A DNA stretch of 64,000 bases from Brucella pseudintermedia (lineage in GTDB: Bacteria; Pseudomonadota; Alphaproteobacteria; Rhizobiales; Rhizobiaceae). The stretch lies in NCBI RefSeq assembly GCF_008932435.1, contig NZ_WBWE01000001.1:62001-126000 (forward strand), given 5' to 3'. Positions 36,440 to 46,057 of this stretch are shown here, one piece after another. The translations under genes and the position numbers were made by a program. The notes under the pieces are model-generated. The model did no database searches and had not been told where the DNA came from. It saw only the letters and a list, made by a program, of their open reading frames with translations. Position 1 is the stretch's first letter. Every line of letters begins with the position of its first letter.

Positions 36440-37552
36440 CTATCGCAGGAACGCACGGAAACGCTGTAGCGCGAAGTAGAACAGCACAGAACCAATGACG
36501 ATCAATGCCAGAAATTGCGGCCAGACGACGCTCAGCCCTGCGCCGCGAAACAGGATCGACTGCGCCAATATGACGAAGTGCGTATTCGGCGCAGCCAGCA
36601 TGATTGTCTGGATGATCTCCGGCATGCTTTCACGGGGTGTTGTGCCCCCTGAAAGCACTTGCAACGGTAGAAGCACCAACATCAGCAGCATTCCAAACTG
36701 CGGCATGGAACCGGCCGCCGTCGCCAAGAATATACCAAGGCTGGTGGTTGCGAAAAGCTGCAGCGCCGCCCCGACGAGGAACAGCGTCACCGACCCATAG
36801 ATGGGAACGGCGAGCAGTCCCTGTACCATCACAATCAGGGCAAAGGCTGAAGCAATCAGCACGACCAGCCCCATGGACCATATCTTGCTCACCATGATTT
36901 CGACGGGCGTGACCGGCATGACCAGCAGATGTTCTATGGTTCCGTGTTCGCGTTCCCGAATAAGGGCTGCGCCGGTCAGAATGATCGACAGCATCGTGAC
37001 CGACGAAATGACATTGTTGATGGCCCCGAACCAACCCTTGTTCAAATCCTGATTGAACCTCGCCCTGAGATTGAGTTCGACGGGCGTCTGGGCGCTGCCG
37101 CGATAACGATTGAGAAACTCGCTCACCTCGCTCGATACGATCAACTGCACATAGCCGCCGCCGGTAAAGGCCTGGCTCATGCGGGTCGCATCGACATTGA
37201 GCTGAATTGTCGGCGAACGTCCTGCCAGAAGATCGCGCTGGAAGTTGGGTGGTATGTTCAGCGCAAACGTATCGAGCCCTTCATCCATACGGGCATCCAT
37301 TTCGTAGGATGAAATCAGCCTCGGAGGCACAAAATATGGCGGATAGAACGCGGTCGTGATCCGGCTTGAAATCGGTGATTGATCCTCATCGACAATCGCT
37401 ATCGCCGCATTGTTGAGAGCTTCAGGCATCGCCTTGGACGCCGTATAGATTGCAAGTGTAAAAGCATAGACGATAAGGATCAGCAACATCGGGTCGCGCG
37501 CGAGACCGCGTAGTTCCTTCACGCCGAGCTGGACTATGTTGGATATCCGCAT
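36440..37552 (-). CDS. yhhJ: ABC-2 type export permease (YhhJ-like)
   Basis: A 370-residue inner-membrane protein: one N-terminal helix, a large periplasmic domain (about 45-175) and five C-terminal helices with LVMPVTPVEIMVSKIWSMG and the motif SGGTTPRESMPEI. This is the YhhJ/YbhS type. It follows the RbbA-like gene with a one-base gap, and probably forms a channel with it and the YhiI-like adaptor. Substrate unknown. Confidence 0.88.
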   Translation of the reverse strand: MRISNIVQLGVKELRGLARDPMLLILIVYAFTLAIYTASKAMPEALNNAAIAIVDEDQSPISSRITTAFYPPYFVPPRLISSYEMDARMDEGLDTFALNIPPNFQRDLLAGRSPTIQLNVDATRMSQAFTGGGYVQLIVSSEVSEFLNRYRGSAQTPVELNLRARFNQDLNKGWFGAINNVISSVTMLSIILTGAALIREREHGTIEHLLVMPVTPVEIMVSKIWSMGLVVLIASAFALIVMVQGLLAVPIYGSVTLFLVGAALQLFATTSLGIFLATAAGSMPQFGMLLMLVLLPLQVLSGGTTPRESMPEIIQTIMLAAPNTHFVILAQSILFRGAGLSVVWPQFLALIVIGSVLFYFALQRFRAFLR

Positions 37553-37553
37553 C

Positions 37554-40334
37554 TTAGCCCGCCTGTTTCTTGAGAAGAACGATGGCGAGCGCCATGAGCA
37601 CCGGCACAGCTATCAACAAGGGCAGAAACGAACTTGCGAGATCGGCAAACCCCAGCGCCTTGGAGAAAACCCCGCGCGATATGGTTACGAAATGGGTCGC
37701 CGGATAGATTTTGCCGATGAAAGCGCCCGCACCTTGCAGCGACGACACAGGATCAATAATGCCGGAATATTGCACCGCCGGAATGAGCGTCAGCAGCGCT
37801 GTGCCGAATATTGCCGCTATCTGGCTGCTCATGAAGGTGGACAGCACCAGCCCCATTCCGGTCGCGATCGTGACATAGAGCAACGCCGCCAGTGCATAGG
37901 TAGGGAAGCTACCGGTGAACGGCACCCTGAAAATGAAGACTGCGAAGGCGGTCAGCATCAGGAAGTTGAGGAACGCCAGTCCGATATACGGCAATTGCTT
38001 GCCGAACAGAAACTCGAATTTCGTGACCGGCGTCACATAGAAATTGATAATCGAACCAAGTTCTTTTTCCCGGACCACACTTAGCACCGCCAGCATCGCC
38101 GGGATCATGAGCAGCAGAAGCGGAATGACTGCCGGCACCATGGCCACGAGGCTTTGCACATCGGGATTGTAACGATAGCGTATTTCCAGATTGAAACTGC
38201 CAGCAGTTGCCGCGCGACCATAAAGTTCACGCGCCTTCTGTGCCAGCCAGGTGGCGTGCATGCCCTGGACATAGCCTTTGATTGTCTCCGCGCGGGAGGG
38301 CATCGCGCCGTCGATCCATGCCGCAATTTCCACCGGGCGTCCACGCGTGACGTCTGCCCCGAAATTCGGCGGAATTTCGAGGGCCAAGCTGATCTCCCCC
38401 TCGCGCATTCGCCGGTCGAGATCATTATAATCGGTTATCGGAGCTTGTTCGGAGAAATAGCGCGAACCCGCAATCTGCTGGACGTAATTCCGGCTGATCG
38501 TCGTATCGTCCCGGTCGAGGACTGCGAATTTCAGGTTCTCCACGTCCATATTGATGCCATAGCCAATGACGAACATCAGGATAACGCTACCGAGTATAGC
38601 GAGTGTCGCGCGGATCGGATCGCGCCTCAATTCCAGCGACTCGCGCCGCGTATAGGCCAGCATCCGTCGCAGGTCCGGCAACCAGCTTGAAGCCTGCTTT
38701 GGATGCGGTTCGTCTGCCCCTGACACTTCAAGCGGCAGTGCTGCGGGCGACTGCGCGAGCTGTTCTGTTTCGCCAATCGCATCCTGCAGATAGGCCACGA
38801 AGGCCTCCTCCAGAGTTTCCGCCTGGCGACTTTCGGTAATCGCCTTCGGCGTATCGCTAATCAGCACCTTGCCAGCATGCATCAGCGAAATGCGGTCGCA
38901 GAGTTCCGCTTCGTTCATGAAATGGGTAGAAACGAAGATAGTGACGTTGTCCTTGCGCGACAAATCGGCAAGGATTTGCCAGAAGGCGTCACGCGCGACC
39001 GGATCGACGCCGGATGTCGGCTCATCGAGAATAAGAATATCGGGCGAATGGATCAAAGCCACAGCCAGCGACAAACGCTGGCGAATGCCGAGCGGCAGTG
39101 CGTCGGGCAAGGAATCCATGACCTCGGTAAGATCAAAGCGTTCTGTCAATTCCCTGATGCGGCGTTCCGTCAGGTCGGACGCCATGTCGAACAGCTTGGC
39201 GTGAAGCTCCAGATTCTGGCGAACGGTCAATTCCGAGTAAAGTGAGAACGCCTGCGACATGTATCCGACGTGGCGGCGTATATCGATATCCTTCGGGTCG
39301 ACCTCACGACCGAATAGCCGCGCCGTTCCCTCACTGGCAGGCAGCAGCCCGGTCAGGACCTTCATGGTCGTGGTCTTGCCACAACCGTTGGAGCCCAGAA
39401 AACCGAAAATTTCGCCGCGCGGAATTCGAAAACTCACGTCATTCACCGCCGTGAAATTACCGAAACGGACAGTGACGTTTTGCGCCTCGATTGCGATTTC
39501 GGCATCGCCGCCAAATTCGCGCTTTGGGATTTCGATATCGTGATGTCCTTTCCGCAATTCTTCCGGAAGAAGTGCGATAAACGCTGCATCGAGATTGGGG
39601 GTGCCGGTTCGCTGAAGCAACTCCTGCGGCGTGCCCGTTGCCAGAATCTGCCCATCATTCATGGCTACAAGCCAGTCGAAACGCTCGGCCTCTTCCATAT
39701 AGGCCGTGGCGACGATGACGCTCATTCCGGGACGATCCTTGCGGATATCGTCGATCAGCTCCCAGAACTGGCGACGAGACAGAGGGTCAACGCCGGTCGT
39801 CGGCTCATCGAGTATGAGCAGGTCGGGATCATGGATAAGCGAGCAACAGAGGCTGGTCTTCTGCTTCATGCCGCCCGACAGCTTGCCAGCCGGACGATCA
39901 GCAAATGGCGACATTCCGGTGCGCGCCAGAAGATCGGCAATGCGCCGCTCCCGCTCTTTTCGATTATGTCCGAATAACCGCCCGAAAAAATCGATATTCT
40001 CGAACACTGAAAGCGTCGGATAAAGGTTCTTTCCCAAGCCTTGAGGCATATAGGCGATGCGCGGATAGGCAGACTGAAGGTGCCGCTTGTCGGAAATATC
40101 GCCATCCAGCACTTCAATATGGCCCTGCTGAACCGTCCGGGCGCCAGCGATCAGCGATAACAGGCTCGATTTGCCCACCCCGTCAGGCCCGATCAGCCCA
40201 ACCATCCGACCGGCGGGAATATCAAGGTTGACGTCGCGAAGCGCACGGGTTTGCCCGTAGGATAGCTCCACGCCTTGCGCCCGGACGACAAAGCTGTCGT
40301 TATTGGCGCCAGCTTTGACCGAAGCATCATTCAT
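37554..40334 (-). CDS. rbbA: RbbA/YhiH-like fusion: two ABC ATPase domains plus ABC-2 permease
   Basis: A 926-residue protein from ATG 40334, which overlaps the YhiI-like stop (ATGA). The first ABC domain (about 15-245) has Walker [10 protein letters not shown] and signature LSGGMKQK. The second (about 285-510) has GSNGCGKTT, but its signature is degenerate ([11 protein letters not shown] in place of LSGGxxQR). The permease part spans about 560-926, with a periplasmic loop and five C-terminal helices. E. coli RbbA was described as a ribosome-associated ATPase, yet the fusion and neighbours fit an exporter. Confidence 0.9.
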   Translation of the reverse strand: MNDASVKAGANNDSFVVRAQGVELSYGQTRALRDVNLDIPAGRMVGLIGPDGVGKSSLLSLIAGARTVQQGHIEVLDGDISDKRHLQSAYPRIAYMPQGLGKNLYPTLSVFENIDFFGRLFGHNRKERERRIADLLARTGMSPFADRPAGKLSGGMKQKTSLCCSLIHDPDLLILDEPTTGVDPLSRRQFWELIDDIRKDRPGMSVIVATAYMEEAERFDWLVAMNDGQILATGTPQELLQRTGTPNLDAAFIALLPEELRKGHHDIEIPKREFGGDAEIAIEAQNVTVRFGNFTAVNDVSFRIPRGEIFGFLGSNGCGKTTTMKVLTGLLPASEGTARLFGREVDPKDIDIRRHVGYMSQAFSLYSELTVRQNLELHAKLFDMASDLTERRIRELTERFDLTEVMDSLPDALPLGIRQRLSLAVALIHSPDILILDEPTSGVDPVARDAFWQILADLSRKDNVTIFVSTHFMNEAELCDRISLMHAGKVLISDTPKAITESRQAETLEEAFVAYLQDAIGETEQLAQSPAALPLEVSGADEPHPKQASSWLPDLRRMLAYTRRESLELRRDPIRATLAILGSVILMFVIGYGINMDVENLKFAVLDRDDTTISRNYVQQIAGSRYFSEQAPITDYNDLDRRMREGEISLALEIPPNFGADVTRGRPVEIAAWIDGAMPSRAETIKGYVQGMHATWLAQKARELYGRAATAGSFNLEIRYRYNPDVQSLVAMVPAVIPLLLLMIPAMLAVLSVVREKELGSIINFYVTPVTKFEFLFGKQLPYIGLAFLNFLMLTAFAVFIFRVPFTGSFPTYALAALLYVTIATGMGLVLSTFMSSQIAAIFGTALLTLIPAVQYSGIIDPVSSLQGAGAFIGKIYPATHFVTISRGVFSKALGFADLASSFLPLLIAVPVLMALAIVLLKKQAG

Positions 40335-41398
40335 TTCACAGTTTCCGCAAGATGCTTTGGCCACTCCGCATTGGGATCGAGCTTGACATAAGCCATGCCC
40401 GGCAAGCCTGTTTTTACCTGCTGGATATATTTTTGAAGCAGTTCTTGCGGAATCTTCGCCTTCACGCGGAACATCAGCTTCTGGCGCTCTTCTTCGGTTT
40501 CAACGGTCTTCGGCGTAAACTGGGCCACATCCGCGACGAAATTGATTTTCGCTGGAATGACATATTGCGGCGCCGCATCGAGAACGATCCGGGCGTCGGC
40601 GCCAATGGCGACACGTCCTGCCTGGGCGGTCGGCAGGAAGAAGGTCATATATACGTCACTGACATCGACAAGGTTGAGCACCCGGCCACCGGCGGAAAGC
40701 ACCTCGCCCGGCTGGGCGACCCGATACTGCACACGTCCCGGTTTCGGCGCCCTCAAGGTGGCATCGTTGATATCTGCCTGAATGCTGGCGATAGCCGCCC
40801 TGGCAGCCTCTACCGATGCCTCGGCATCGATGACCTGCGCCTTTGCGGCGCCTATGGCGGCTTCCGTAGCGGCAAGCTGCGCTCTGGCTGCACCGACAGC
40901 CGCCTCTGCGCCTTGCGCGGTTGCGCGGTCATCGTCAAGAACCTGTTGCGAAACCGTGCGCGACTGCGTCAACTGCTGGGATCGAGCCAGACGGCGTTGC
41001 GCTGCATCGAGCTGCGCTTCTCGCTGAGCCACGGTCGCTTCGGCAGCCGTGTGTTCGGCTTCCCGCTGCGTAACAAGGCTGCGCGCCGTATCGATACCTA
41101 TTTCCGCCCGGCGCAATTGCGCTTCCGCTTGTTTAAGCTGGCTTTCCAACTGATCCGTGTCCATGCGCGCAAGGACATCATTTGCTTGCACGAAATCGCC
41201 CTCATCGACGAGTATTTCGCGGATACGTCCCGGACTCTTTGTCGAAATATCGATTTCCACCGCCTCTATGCGGCCATTGCCGCTGGCAATGCCTTCCGGC
41301 AAACCATTGCCGTTCAACGTTTTCCAGGCATAGTATCCGCCTACTGCAAGGGCGATGAGCACGCCAGCCAGTATCCATTGCTTTTGGTTGAAAACCAT
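40331..41398 (-). CDS. yhiI: HlyD-type membrane fusion protein (YhiI-like)
   Basis: A 355-residue periplasmic adaptor anchored by an N-terminal helix (about 8-26). A lipoyl half-motif ([18 protein letters not shown]) is followed by a long Ala/Gln/Glu-rich coiled coil (about 85-215), then the second lipoyl half and beta-barrel domains. It links the RbbA-YhhJ exporter to an outer-membrane channel, which is not encoded here. GAGGGTG precedes the ATG. The operon is yhiI-rbbA-yhhJ. Confidence 0.9.
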   Translation of the reverse strand: MVFNQKQWILAGVLIALAVGGYYAWKTLNGNGLPEGIASGNGRIEAVEIDISTKSPGRIREILVDEGDFVQANDVLARMDTDQLESQLKQAEAQLRRAEIGIDTARSLVTQREAEHTAAEATVAQREAQLDAAQRRLARSQQLTQSRTVSQQVLDDDRATAQGAEAAVGAARAQLAATEAAIGAAKAQVIDAEASVEAARAAIASIQADINDATLRAPKPGRVQYRVAQPGEVLSAGGRVLNLVDVSDVYMTFFLPTAQAGRVAIGADARIVLDAAPQYVIPAKINFVADVAQFTPKTVETEEERQKLMFRVKAKIPQELLQKYIQQVKTGLPGMAYVKLDPNAEWPKHLAETVK

Positions 41399-41410
41399 GA
41401 AGAAACACCC

Positions 41411-41818
41411 TCATTGCCATCGTCGTTGCAATACCGTCTTCGAACGAAGCACCGGCAAGCGGTCGCTGTCTGCAAGGGGTTTCAGTGCCCCCGCCTTGCC
41501 TCTGGCATCGGCCAGAACCCTTTCAGAATATGGAACGACCTTCTCATTTAGCAACCGATGAATTGGGAGAAGCGATCCAAAATCGCAAACGACCTGTCGG
41601 GCCTGCTCTAGCCATCGCAGAAATCGTTCGCCTTGATTAGGATCAAGAACAGTCAAAACGTTGATATCGTTGAAGACGCGGGTGCTGATTTGATGAAACA
41701 GAGGGGAGCAACGCCGACAGCACCCGCTGGCTGCCGACAAGCGACGTTGCAGAAGATCGCGCTCATGCGCTCGACAGATTGATTTAGCCGGGGTGCCTTT
41801 CAAGTAGGGCCTCGGCAC
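41411..41818 (-). other. Open frame of doubtful coding status upstream of the YhiI-like gene
   Basis: A frame of 135 codons from GTG 41818 ends 12 bp before yhiI, its stop adjoining that gene's ribosome site. Homology is not recognised, it has no in-frame ATG, and no good ribosome-binding site precedes the GTG. The middle (NQGERFLRWLEQARQV) looks protein-like, the first third does not. It may be a decayed regulator gene or an untranslated leader. The dyad GGGGTGCC/GGCACCCC (about 41790-41821) overlaps its start. Confidence 0.3.
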
Positions 41819-41857
41819 CCCGGGTTGCCAGCTCTGGTGGAAACCGGCAACGATGGC

Positions 41858-41901
41858 TAGTTAGCACCCGCTGAAACGCAGCTCTTTGATTTCAATCAAA
41901 G
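41858..41901 (-). promoter_or_regulatory. FNR/FixK-type box upstream of the yhiI-rbbA-yhhJ region
   Basis: TTGAT-TTCA-ATCAA (41886-41899) is a perfect match to the FNR consensus TTGAT-N4-ATCAA, within a longer dyad CTTTGATT-TC-AATCAAAG (41884-41901). On the minus strand TAACTA (41863-41858) lies 22 bp further, where the -10 element of a class II FNR promoter would sit. The start of yhiI is about 460 bp downstream. Confidence 0.55.
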
Positions 41902-41936
41902 AAGAAGCAATTCCGTGGCCCCGTCGCTTTTCGCAG

Positions 41937-43133
41937 TCAGTTTTTTCCTGGCCTGCATTTACCCCATGTCTTCTTCAGGTAGTTCGAGACGGCTCCCAGC
42001 TTCGGCTCGGAGAGGAACCCTTGGCGGAATAGGATGCTTCCCTTCACTTCAGGCAGGGAATCGTTGAGTTCAAGCTGACGCTTGATTTCCGTCACGCCGT
42101 TGCCAGCCTGCCATCCGGGCTCAAGCGCCGTACCGGAACCGGCTCGATAAAGTGCCATGCCGATGTAAAGATCGGTTTTCGTCCCACGAACCGTCCCTGC
42201 CCACCATTTGGCGATCGTTCCGTAGGACGCGTCCTTCCGGCCAAAGGACCAGTAAATCTGCGGCGCGATATAATCGATCATCCCTTCTTTCACCCAGCGC
42301 CGGGTGTCGGCGAAATCTCCATCGTAATTGGTTTTTCCGGCGCGGGTTGCAGAACCGCGCGGATCGTCTGCTGCATTGCGCCATACGCCGCTCGGACTGA
42401 TGCCGAAGCGAACATTCGGTTTGATTGATTTTATCTTGTCTGAAATCTGCCGCACCAGCGTATAGGTATTATAGCGACGCCATTCATATTTATCCGAGAA
42501 ATGCGTGCCGAACTGCGCAAAGGATTTATCGTCATCGAGTTTTGACGATGCAGTTTCGTAGTAGAAATAATCATCGAACTGAATGCCATCGACATTATAT
42601 TTCTGCACGACCTCTGCTGTAATATTCGTCACCCATTCGCGGACCGCCGGAATGCCGGGATCAAGAACATAACGGTCTGCCGATACGCCAACCCAATCAG
42701 GGTGGGTTTTATAAACACTGGGCGGAGATTCTTTCGATGAGTTTCGCAACTCCTTGCGGGTAGACGGCTTTGTATCCATCGAAACGCGATACGGGTTCAG
42801 CCATGCATGCAGTTCTATGCCGCGCTTATGCGCTTCCTGAATAGCGAATTTCAGCGGGTCGAAACCCGGATCTTTGCCGAGCGTTCCCGTCAGATAGGAC
42901 GACCATGGCAAATAGGCTGATTGATAGAATGCATCGGCAGCAGGCGAGACCTGGAAAATGACGGCATTGATGCCATGCTCGGATGCCTCGTCGAAAAGCC
43001 TGGCCAGTTCCAGTTTCTGGCGCTTTATGCGTTCAGCATCGTCCTCGATCCGGGACGAACCGCGCGACGGCCAATCGAGATTGAGGACTGTCGCTACCCA
43101 GCTGGCATGGAATGCGTCACAATCGAGGGGCAT
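41937..43133 (-). CDS. Glycosyl hydrolase-like 10 family protein (YngK/DUF187 type)
   Basis: A 398-residue protein from ATG 43133; a TTG at 43154 would add seven residues. The family's first strand (SWVATVLNLDWPS), FQVSPAADAFYQS, ELHAWLNPYRVS, the acidic DGIQFDDYFYY near residue 195 and YIAPQIYWSFGR are all present, so the TIM-barrel domain is complete. Members act on bacterial cell-wall or surface glycans and normally carry a signal peptide or lipobox. None is present here: an in-frame stop lies 15 codons before the TTG. Confidence 0.8.
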   Translation of the reverse strand: MPLDCDAFHASWVATVLNLDWPSRGSSRIEDDAERIKRQKLELARLFDEASEHGINAVIFQVSPAADAFYQSAYLPWSSYLTGTLGKDPGFDPLKFAIQEAHKRGIELHAWLNPYRVSMDTKPSTRKELRNSSKESPPSVYKTHPDWVGVSADRYVLDPGIPAVREWVTNITAEVVQKYNVDGIQFDDYFYYETASSKLDDDKSFAQFGTHFSDKYEWRRYNTYTLVRQISDKIKSIKPNVRFGISPSGVWRNAADDPRGSATRAGKTNYDGDFADTRRWVKEGMIDYIAPQIYWSFGRKDASYGTIAKWWAGTVRGTKTDLYIGMALYRAGSGTALEPGWQAGNGVTEIKRQLELNDSLPEVKGSILFRQGFLSEPKLGAVSNYLKKTWGKCRPGKN

Positions 43134-43229
43134 GAATTCGTTCCATCTAAACAACTTTGTCAGGCAAGGGGTTTGATATGGCTGTTTAAAACATTAGGTT
43201 AAAGATGGAAAACCAACAGCGAGGGCAGC

Positions 43230-43673
43230 ATGTACAAGAATATTCTCGTCACGACCGATGGCTCGGAATTTGCGGAACGCGGGCTCGTCCATGCATTTAA
43301 ACTGGCGCGCAGCATTGGCGCGAAGGTGACGGTGCTCACTGTAACCGCCCCCTATTCCGTTTCCGGACTTCCTGGCGGGTGGACTGACAGCCCTGCTTTC
43401 ATTGAGCGGTTCGAACAGGAATGGAACGAATACGCCGACAAATCCCTCGCCCGCGCGCGCGAATTGGCAAAGGAAGCGGAAGTCGAAGTTCATACGCTCC
43501 ATGAGGTCGCCCCGCATCCCGCGACATCCATCATCGAAACGGCCAAGGAGCTGGGGAGCGATCTCATCGTCATGGCATCCCATGGCCGTCGCGGATTGAA
43601 AGGCATGCTTCTCGGCAGCCAGACCTATGAAGTCCTGACCCGCGGCAACACGCCGGTTCTGGTGGTAAAGTAA
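43230..43673 (+). CDS. Universal stress protein (UspA family)
   Basis: A 147-residue single-domain protein. The N-terminus YKNILVTTDGSEFAERGL and the ATP-binding motif G-x2-G-x9-G-S (near 124-138, SHGRRGLKGMLLGSQ) are clear, followed by TPVLVVK at the C-terminus. Members bind ATP and modulate stress survival. GAGGGCAGC precedes the ATG. It diverges from the glycosyl hydrolase-like gene across about 96 bp. Confidence 0.92.
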   Translation: MYKNILVTTDGSEFAERGLVHAFKLARSIGAKVTVLTVTAPYSVSGLPGGWTDSPAFIERFEQEWNEYADKSLARARELAKEAEVEVHTLHEVAPHPATSIIETAKELGSDLIVMASHGRRGLKGMLLGSQTYEVLTRGNTPVLVVK

Positions 43674-43700
43674 CTTAGAAAATCGAAACGGCTCGAAAAT

Positions 43701-43740
43701 AGAGCATTTTCAACGCTTCACTTTAAGTTGGAAATGCTCT
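43701..43740. repeat. Inverted repeat between convergent genes
   Basis: Two 14-base arms, AGAGCATTTTCAAC (43701-43714) and GTTGGAAATGCTCT (43727-43740), pair fully apart from one G-U. The 12-base loop is GCTTCACTTTAA. It lies between two convergent stops and may end both transcripts. Its form is like short dispersed dyads of Rhizobiales. Confidence 0.65.
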
Positions 43741-43754
43741 TGCGACCGTTCGTT

Positions 43755-44189
43755 TCAACCGGTCTGGTGACCTGTCGCGCTTTCGATATCGACCCGAAAA
43801 AAGATGGGCGTCAGTTTGCGTTCGTGCCCGTCGTTCGCAACTGTTTTTGTATATGCGGGTTCCCACCAGGTTGGCTCCGAAGCCATGAGCGCGACGATCG
43901 AGTTTTTCTCGTCTTCATGTTCGATTTCACGATATCGACCGTTCAGCACTACGGTGCGCCAGTTGGTCCGGGATTCAATATGGTCGAAAAGAATGCAAAC
44001 CGCGTCGTTCTTGCGCAAGGCGTCGGTTTTATGACCCTCGGTCGTAAAACAGTAAAGTGAACCGCCGCTGAACCGGAAACTTAATGGTACAATATACGGG
44101 CGATTGTCGAAAACATAAGCCAGCCTCCCCAGTTGGGTGTGCTGTATCATGTTCCGGACATCGTATTGCGACATTTCCCTGATCATCAT
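43755..44189 (-). CDS. Pyridoxamine 5'-phosphate oxidase-like flavoprotein (NimA type)
   Basis: A 144-residue protein from ATG 44189, with GGAGG eight bases upstream; the longer frame to 44441 runs into phzF and is rejected. The split-barrel flavin-binding core reads [21 protein letters not shown], then [18 protein letters not shown]. The closest type is NimA-like nitroreductase or flavin-binding proteins. It lies 97 bp after the PhzF-type gene. Confidence 0.82.
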   Translation of the reverse strand: MMIREMSQYDVRNMIQHTQLGRLAYVFDNRPYIVPLSFRFSGGSLYCFTTEGHKTDALRKNDAVCILFDHIESRTNWRTVVLNGRYREIEHEDEKNSIVALMASEPTWWEPAYTKTVANDGHERKLTPIFFRVDIESATGHQTG

Positions 44190-44286
44190 GGTACACGCCT
44201 CCGCCATTCGCTCGTCAGTCGACAGGTTAACATAGGGCAGCGTTCCGACTTTGACCGTAATCAAATCGCAAGGCGCGGTGATCTTG

Positions 44287-45213
44287 TCAGACGAAGAGGC
44301 GCCCTTCCGCGATCTTGACTGCGGTCCCGCCGATCCGGGCACCCGTAAGCTGCTGTTTGGCAACGTCCAGTTCCAGGCGAATCCGTGAAGGTCGCCCCAT
44401 CTCCATGCCTTGCTCGATCCACCACTGCGAACTGCCATCAACGGGTTTGTCGTTCTTCTGAATCATGCCTGCAAAGGCTGCGGCCGCAGAACCGGTAGCG
44501 GGGTCTTCGTAGACATTCGCCCCCGTTACAAACATACGTGCATGGAAATTGCTATCGAACAAAATCGTTTCCCGGCAATAGACATAAATCGGCAAGGGCC
44601 GGCCGTCGACGTGCGGCAGGCTTTCGTTGACATAAACCGGATCGATGGACACTTTCGCCGCTGCAATCAGATTATGCACCGGCACGAGCAGATAAGGCGT
44701 GCCCGCGCTCCATACGGCTGGCACGTGGTTCTCAAATCCGATCTCATGTGTACCGAGACCAATCGCAGCGGCGGCCTCTTCCTTCTCGACCTTCACGTCA
44801 AGCTGCTCCGGCAGCCGGGGCAGATCGAATTCGGCAAAAGCGCTGTTCTCGCCTAGTATGACGCCACAACGAACAATGCCGACCTTCTCTTCCAGAGCGA
44901 CGAGCCTGTCCGTCTCGTCTCCCGTCTTGCGGCGCCGGGCCAACGACACGGCTGCGCCCACTGTCGGATGCCCGGCAAAGGGAAGCTCATAATCAGGCGT
45001 GAAGATACGCACCGAGGCTTCATGCGCCGGATTGCTTGGCGGGAAAATGAACACCGTTTCAGAGAGATTGAACTCGCGCGCGATAGCCTGCATGCGCGTA
45101 TCGTTCAAACCCTCGCTATCATGAACCACAGCCAGCGGATTTCCAGCCAGAGCCTTGTCGGCGAAAACGTCGAAAACCTCGTAAAATCTGCCGGAAACAG
45201 CGGCTTCACTCAT
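44287..45213 (-). CDS. PhzF-family isomerase
   Basis: A 308-residue enzyme. The conserved N-terminal [18 protein letters not shown], the catalytic-type Glu in NLSETVFIF near residue 50, the motif [12 protein letters not shown] and the C-terminal [14 protein letters not shown] mark the PhzF/diaminopimelate epimerase-like fold. PhzF itself makes phenazines; most members have unknown roles. No other phenazine gene is present. GGGGAGAATGAGGG precedes the ATG. Confidence 0.9.
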   Translation of the reverse strand: MSEAAVSGRFYEVFDVFADKALAGNPLAVVHDSEGLNDTRMQAIAREFNLSETVFIFPPSNPAHEASVRIFTPDYELPFAGHPTVGAAVSLARRRKTGDETDRLVALEEKVGIVRCGVILGENSAFAEFDLPRLPEQLDVKVEKEEAAAAIGLGTHEIGFENHVPAVWSAGTPYLLVPVHNLIAAAKVSIDPVYVNESLPHVDGRPLPIYVYCRETILFDSNFHARMFVTGANVYEDPATGSAAAAFAGMIQKNDKPVDGSSQWWIEQGMEMGRPSRIRLELDVAKQQLTGARIGGTAVKIAEGRLFV

Positions 45214-45343
45214 CCCTCATTCTCCCCACGACATACTTACAAGACAGATTGCAAAAGCGAGTTCACTCCGATGCTTCGCGTTGCGCGTTATCTGCGAGCA
45301 TAGACAATTTCCCGGCGCTGTCATCTGCAAGTCTGACCAAGTT

Positions 45344-46054
45344 TTAGCGATTGTTGAAATGCCAGTCTGCGAAGGCCCGCACATAAGTCGGCGTAGCCTC
45401 GCCCATTGCCCCTGCTGCCTTCACCGGCATGATCTCTGACAGTTCCGGCTCGGCCTCTTCAGACAAATGTTGTTCGATCCGCGACACCAGCTCCGTGGAT
45501 GGTGCATCAAAATAATAACGGCGGAAAAGCGCAATGCTGCGGTTGCCGGTCACGAGATTGATTTGCTGCTCCGCTTTGGCCTCGTGAAGGTCGAGACCGG
45601 TTTCCTCCCGAACCTCCCGCCAGCGATTGGCATCATAATCAACATATCCGTCGACAATGTCGTTATCGTCGATTGAGCCTGCCGGAAAATAAACCTTTCC
45701 TGCTCCCGCATTTTGCGCACTCATGCGGCCTGCGATCAGATGCCCTTCGCCGGAGACGATCACACCGACGCCGAAAATGTGCCACGGACGCTCTTGCGAC
45801 ATGTCACGTCGCCAGTACATCAACGTCGCGAAACTGGTGCGCATGAAACCGGCTTTGAACAGACCGTCCGTCAATTCGGCTTGCGGCGCGAGGTAAAACT
45901 CACCATCGAACAAGGTCGGGTTCGCAGCCCGCTCTTTCGTCCAGTTCGACGCAATCGCTTCGCTATTTTTCACGGCATATGGCAAAGGACCGGGCAGCAC
46001 ACGCACATCCGCACGGCCGATTATATGGACGGTGTTCTCCCGGATGTTTTTCAT
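45344..46054 (-). CDS. Nudix hydrolase with an altered Nudix box
   Basis: A 236-residue protein. The Nudix helix REVREETGL is clear near residue 150. The first part of the box is longer than the usual G-x5-E-x7-REV spacing: from G (in AGSIDDND) to the R of REV is 20 residues, against 14. The protein begins with a 95-residue extension. Substrate unknown. It starts 3 bp after the endonuclease/phosphatase gene, so the two are co-transcribed. Confidence 0.82.
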   Translation of the reverse strand: MKNIRENTVHIIGRADVRVLPGPLPYAVKNSEAIASNWTKERAANPTLFDGEFYLAPQAELTDGLFKAGFMRTSFATLMYWRRDMSQERPWHIFGVGVIVSGEGHLIAGRMSAQNAGAGKVYFPAGSIDDNDIVDGYVDYDANRWREVREETGLDLHEAKAEQQINLVTGNRSIALFRRYYFDAPSTELVSRIEQHLSEEAEPELSEIMPVKAAGAMGEATPTYVRAFADWHFNNR

Positions 46055-46057
46055 CGT

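Noticed and set aside
43172-43185. FNR-type box upstream of the universal stress protein gene
   Set aside because: Only the left half-site TTGAT is present; the right half reads CTGTT.
44189-44441. N-terminal extension of the NimA-like flavoprotein
   Set aside because: The extension overlaps phzF and has no similarity; the internal ATG at 44189 has a strong ribosome site.
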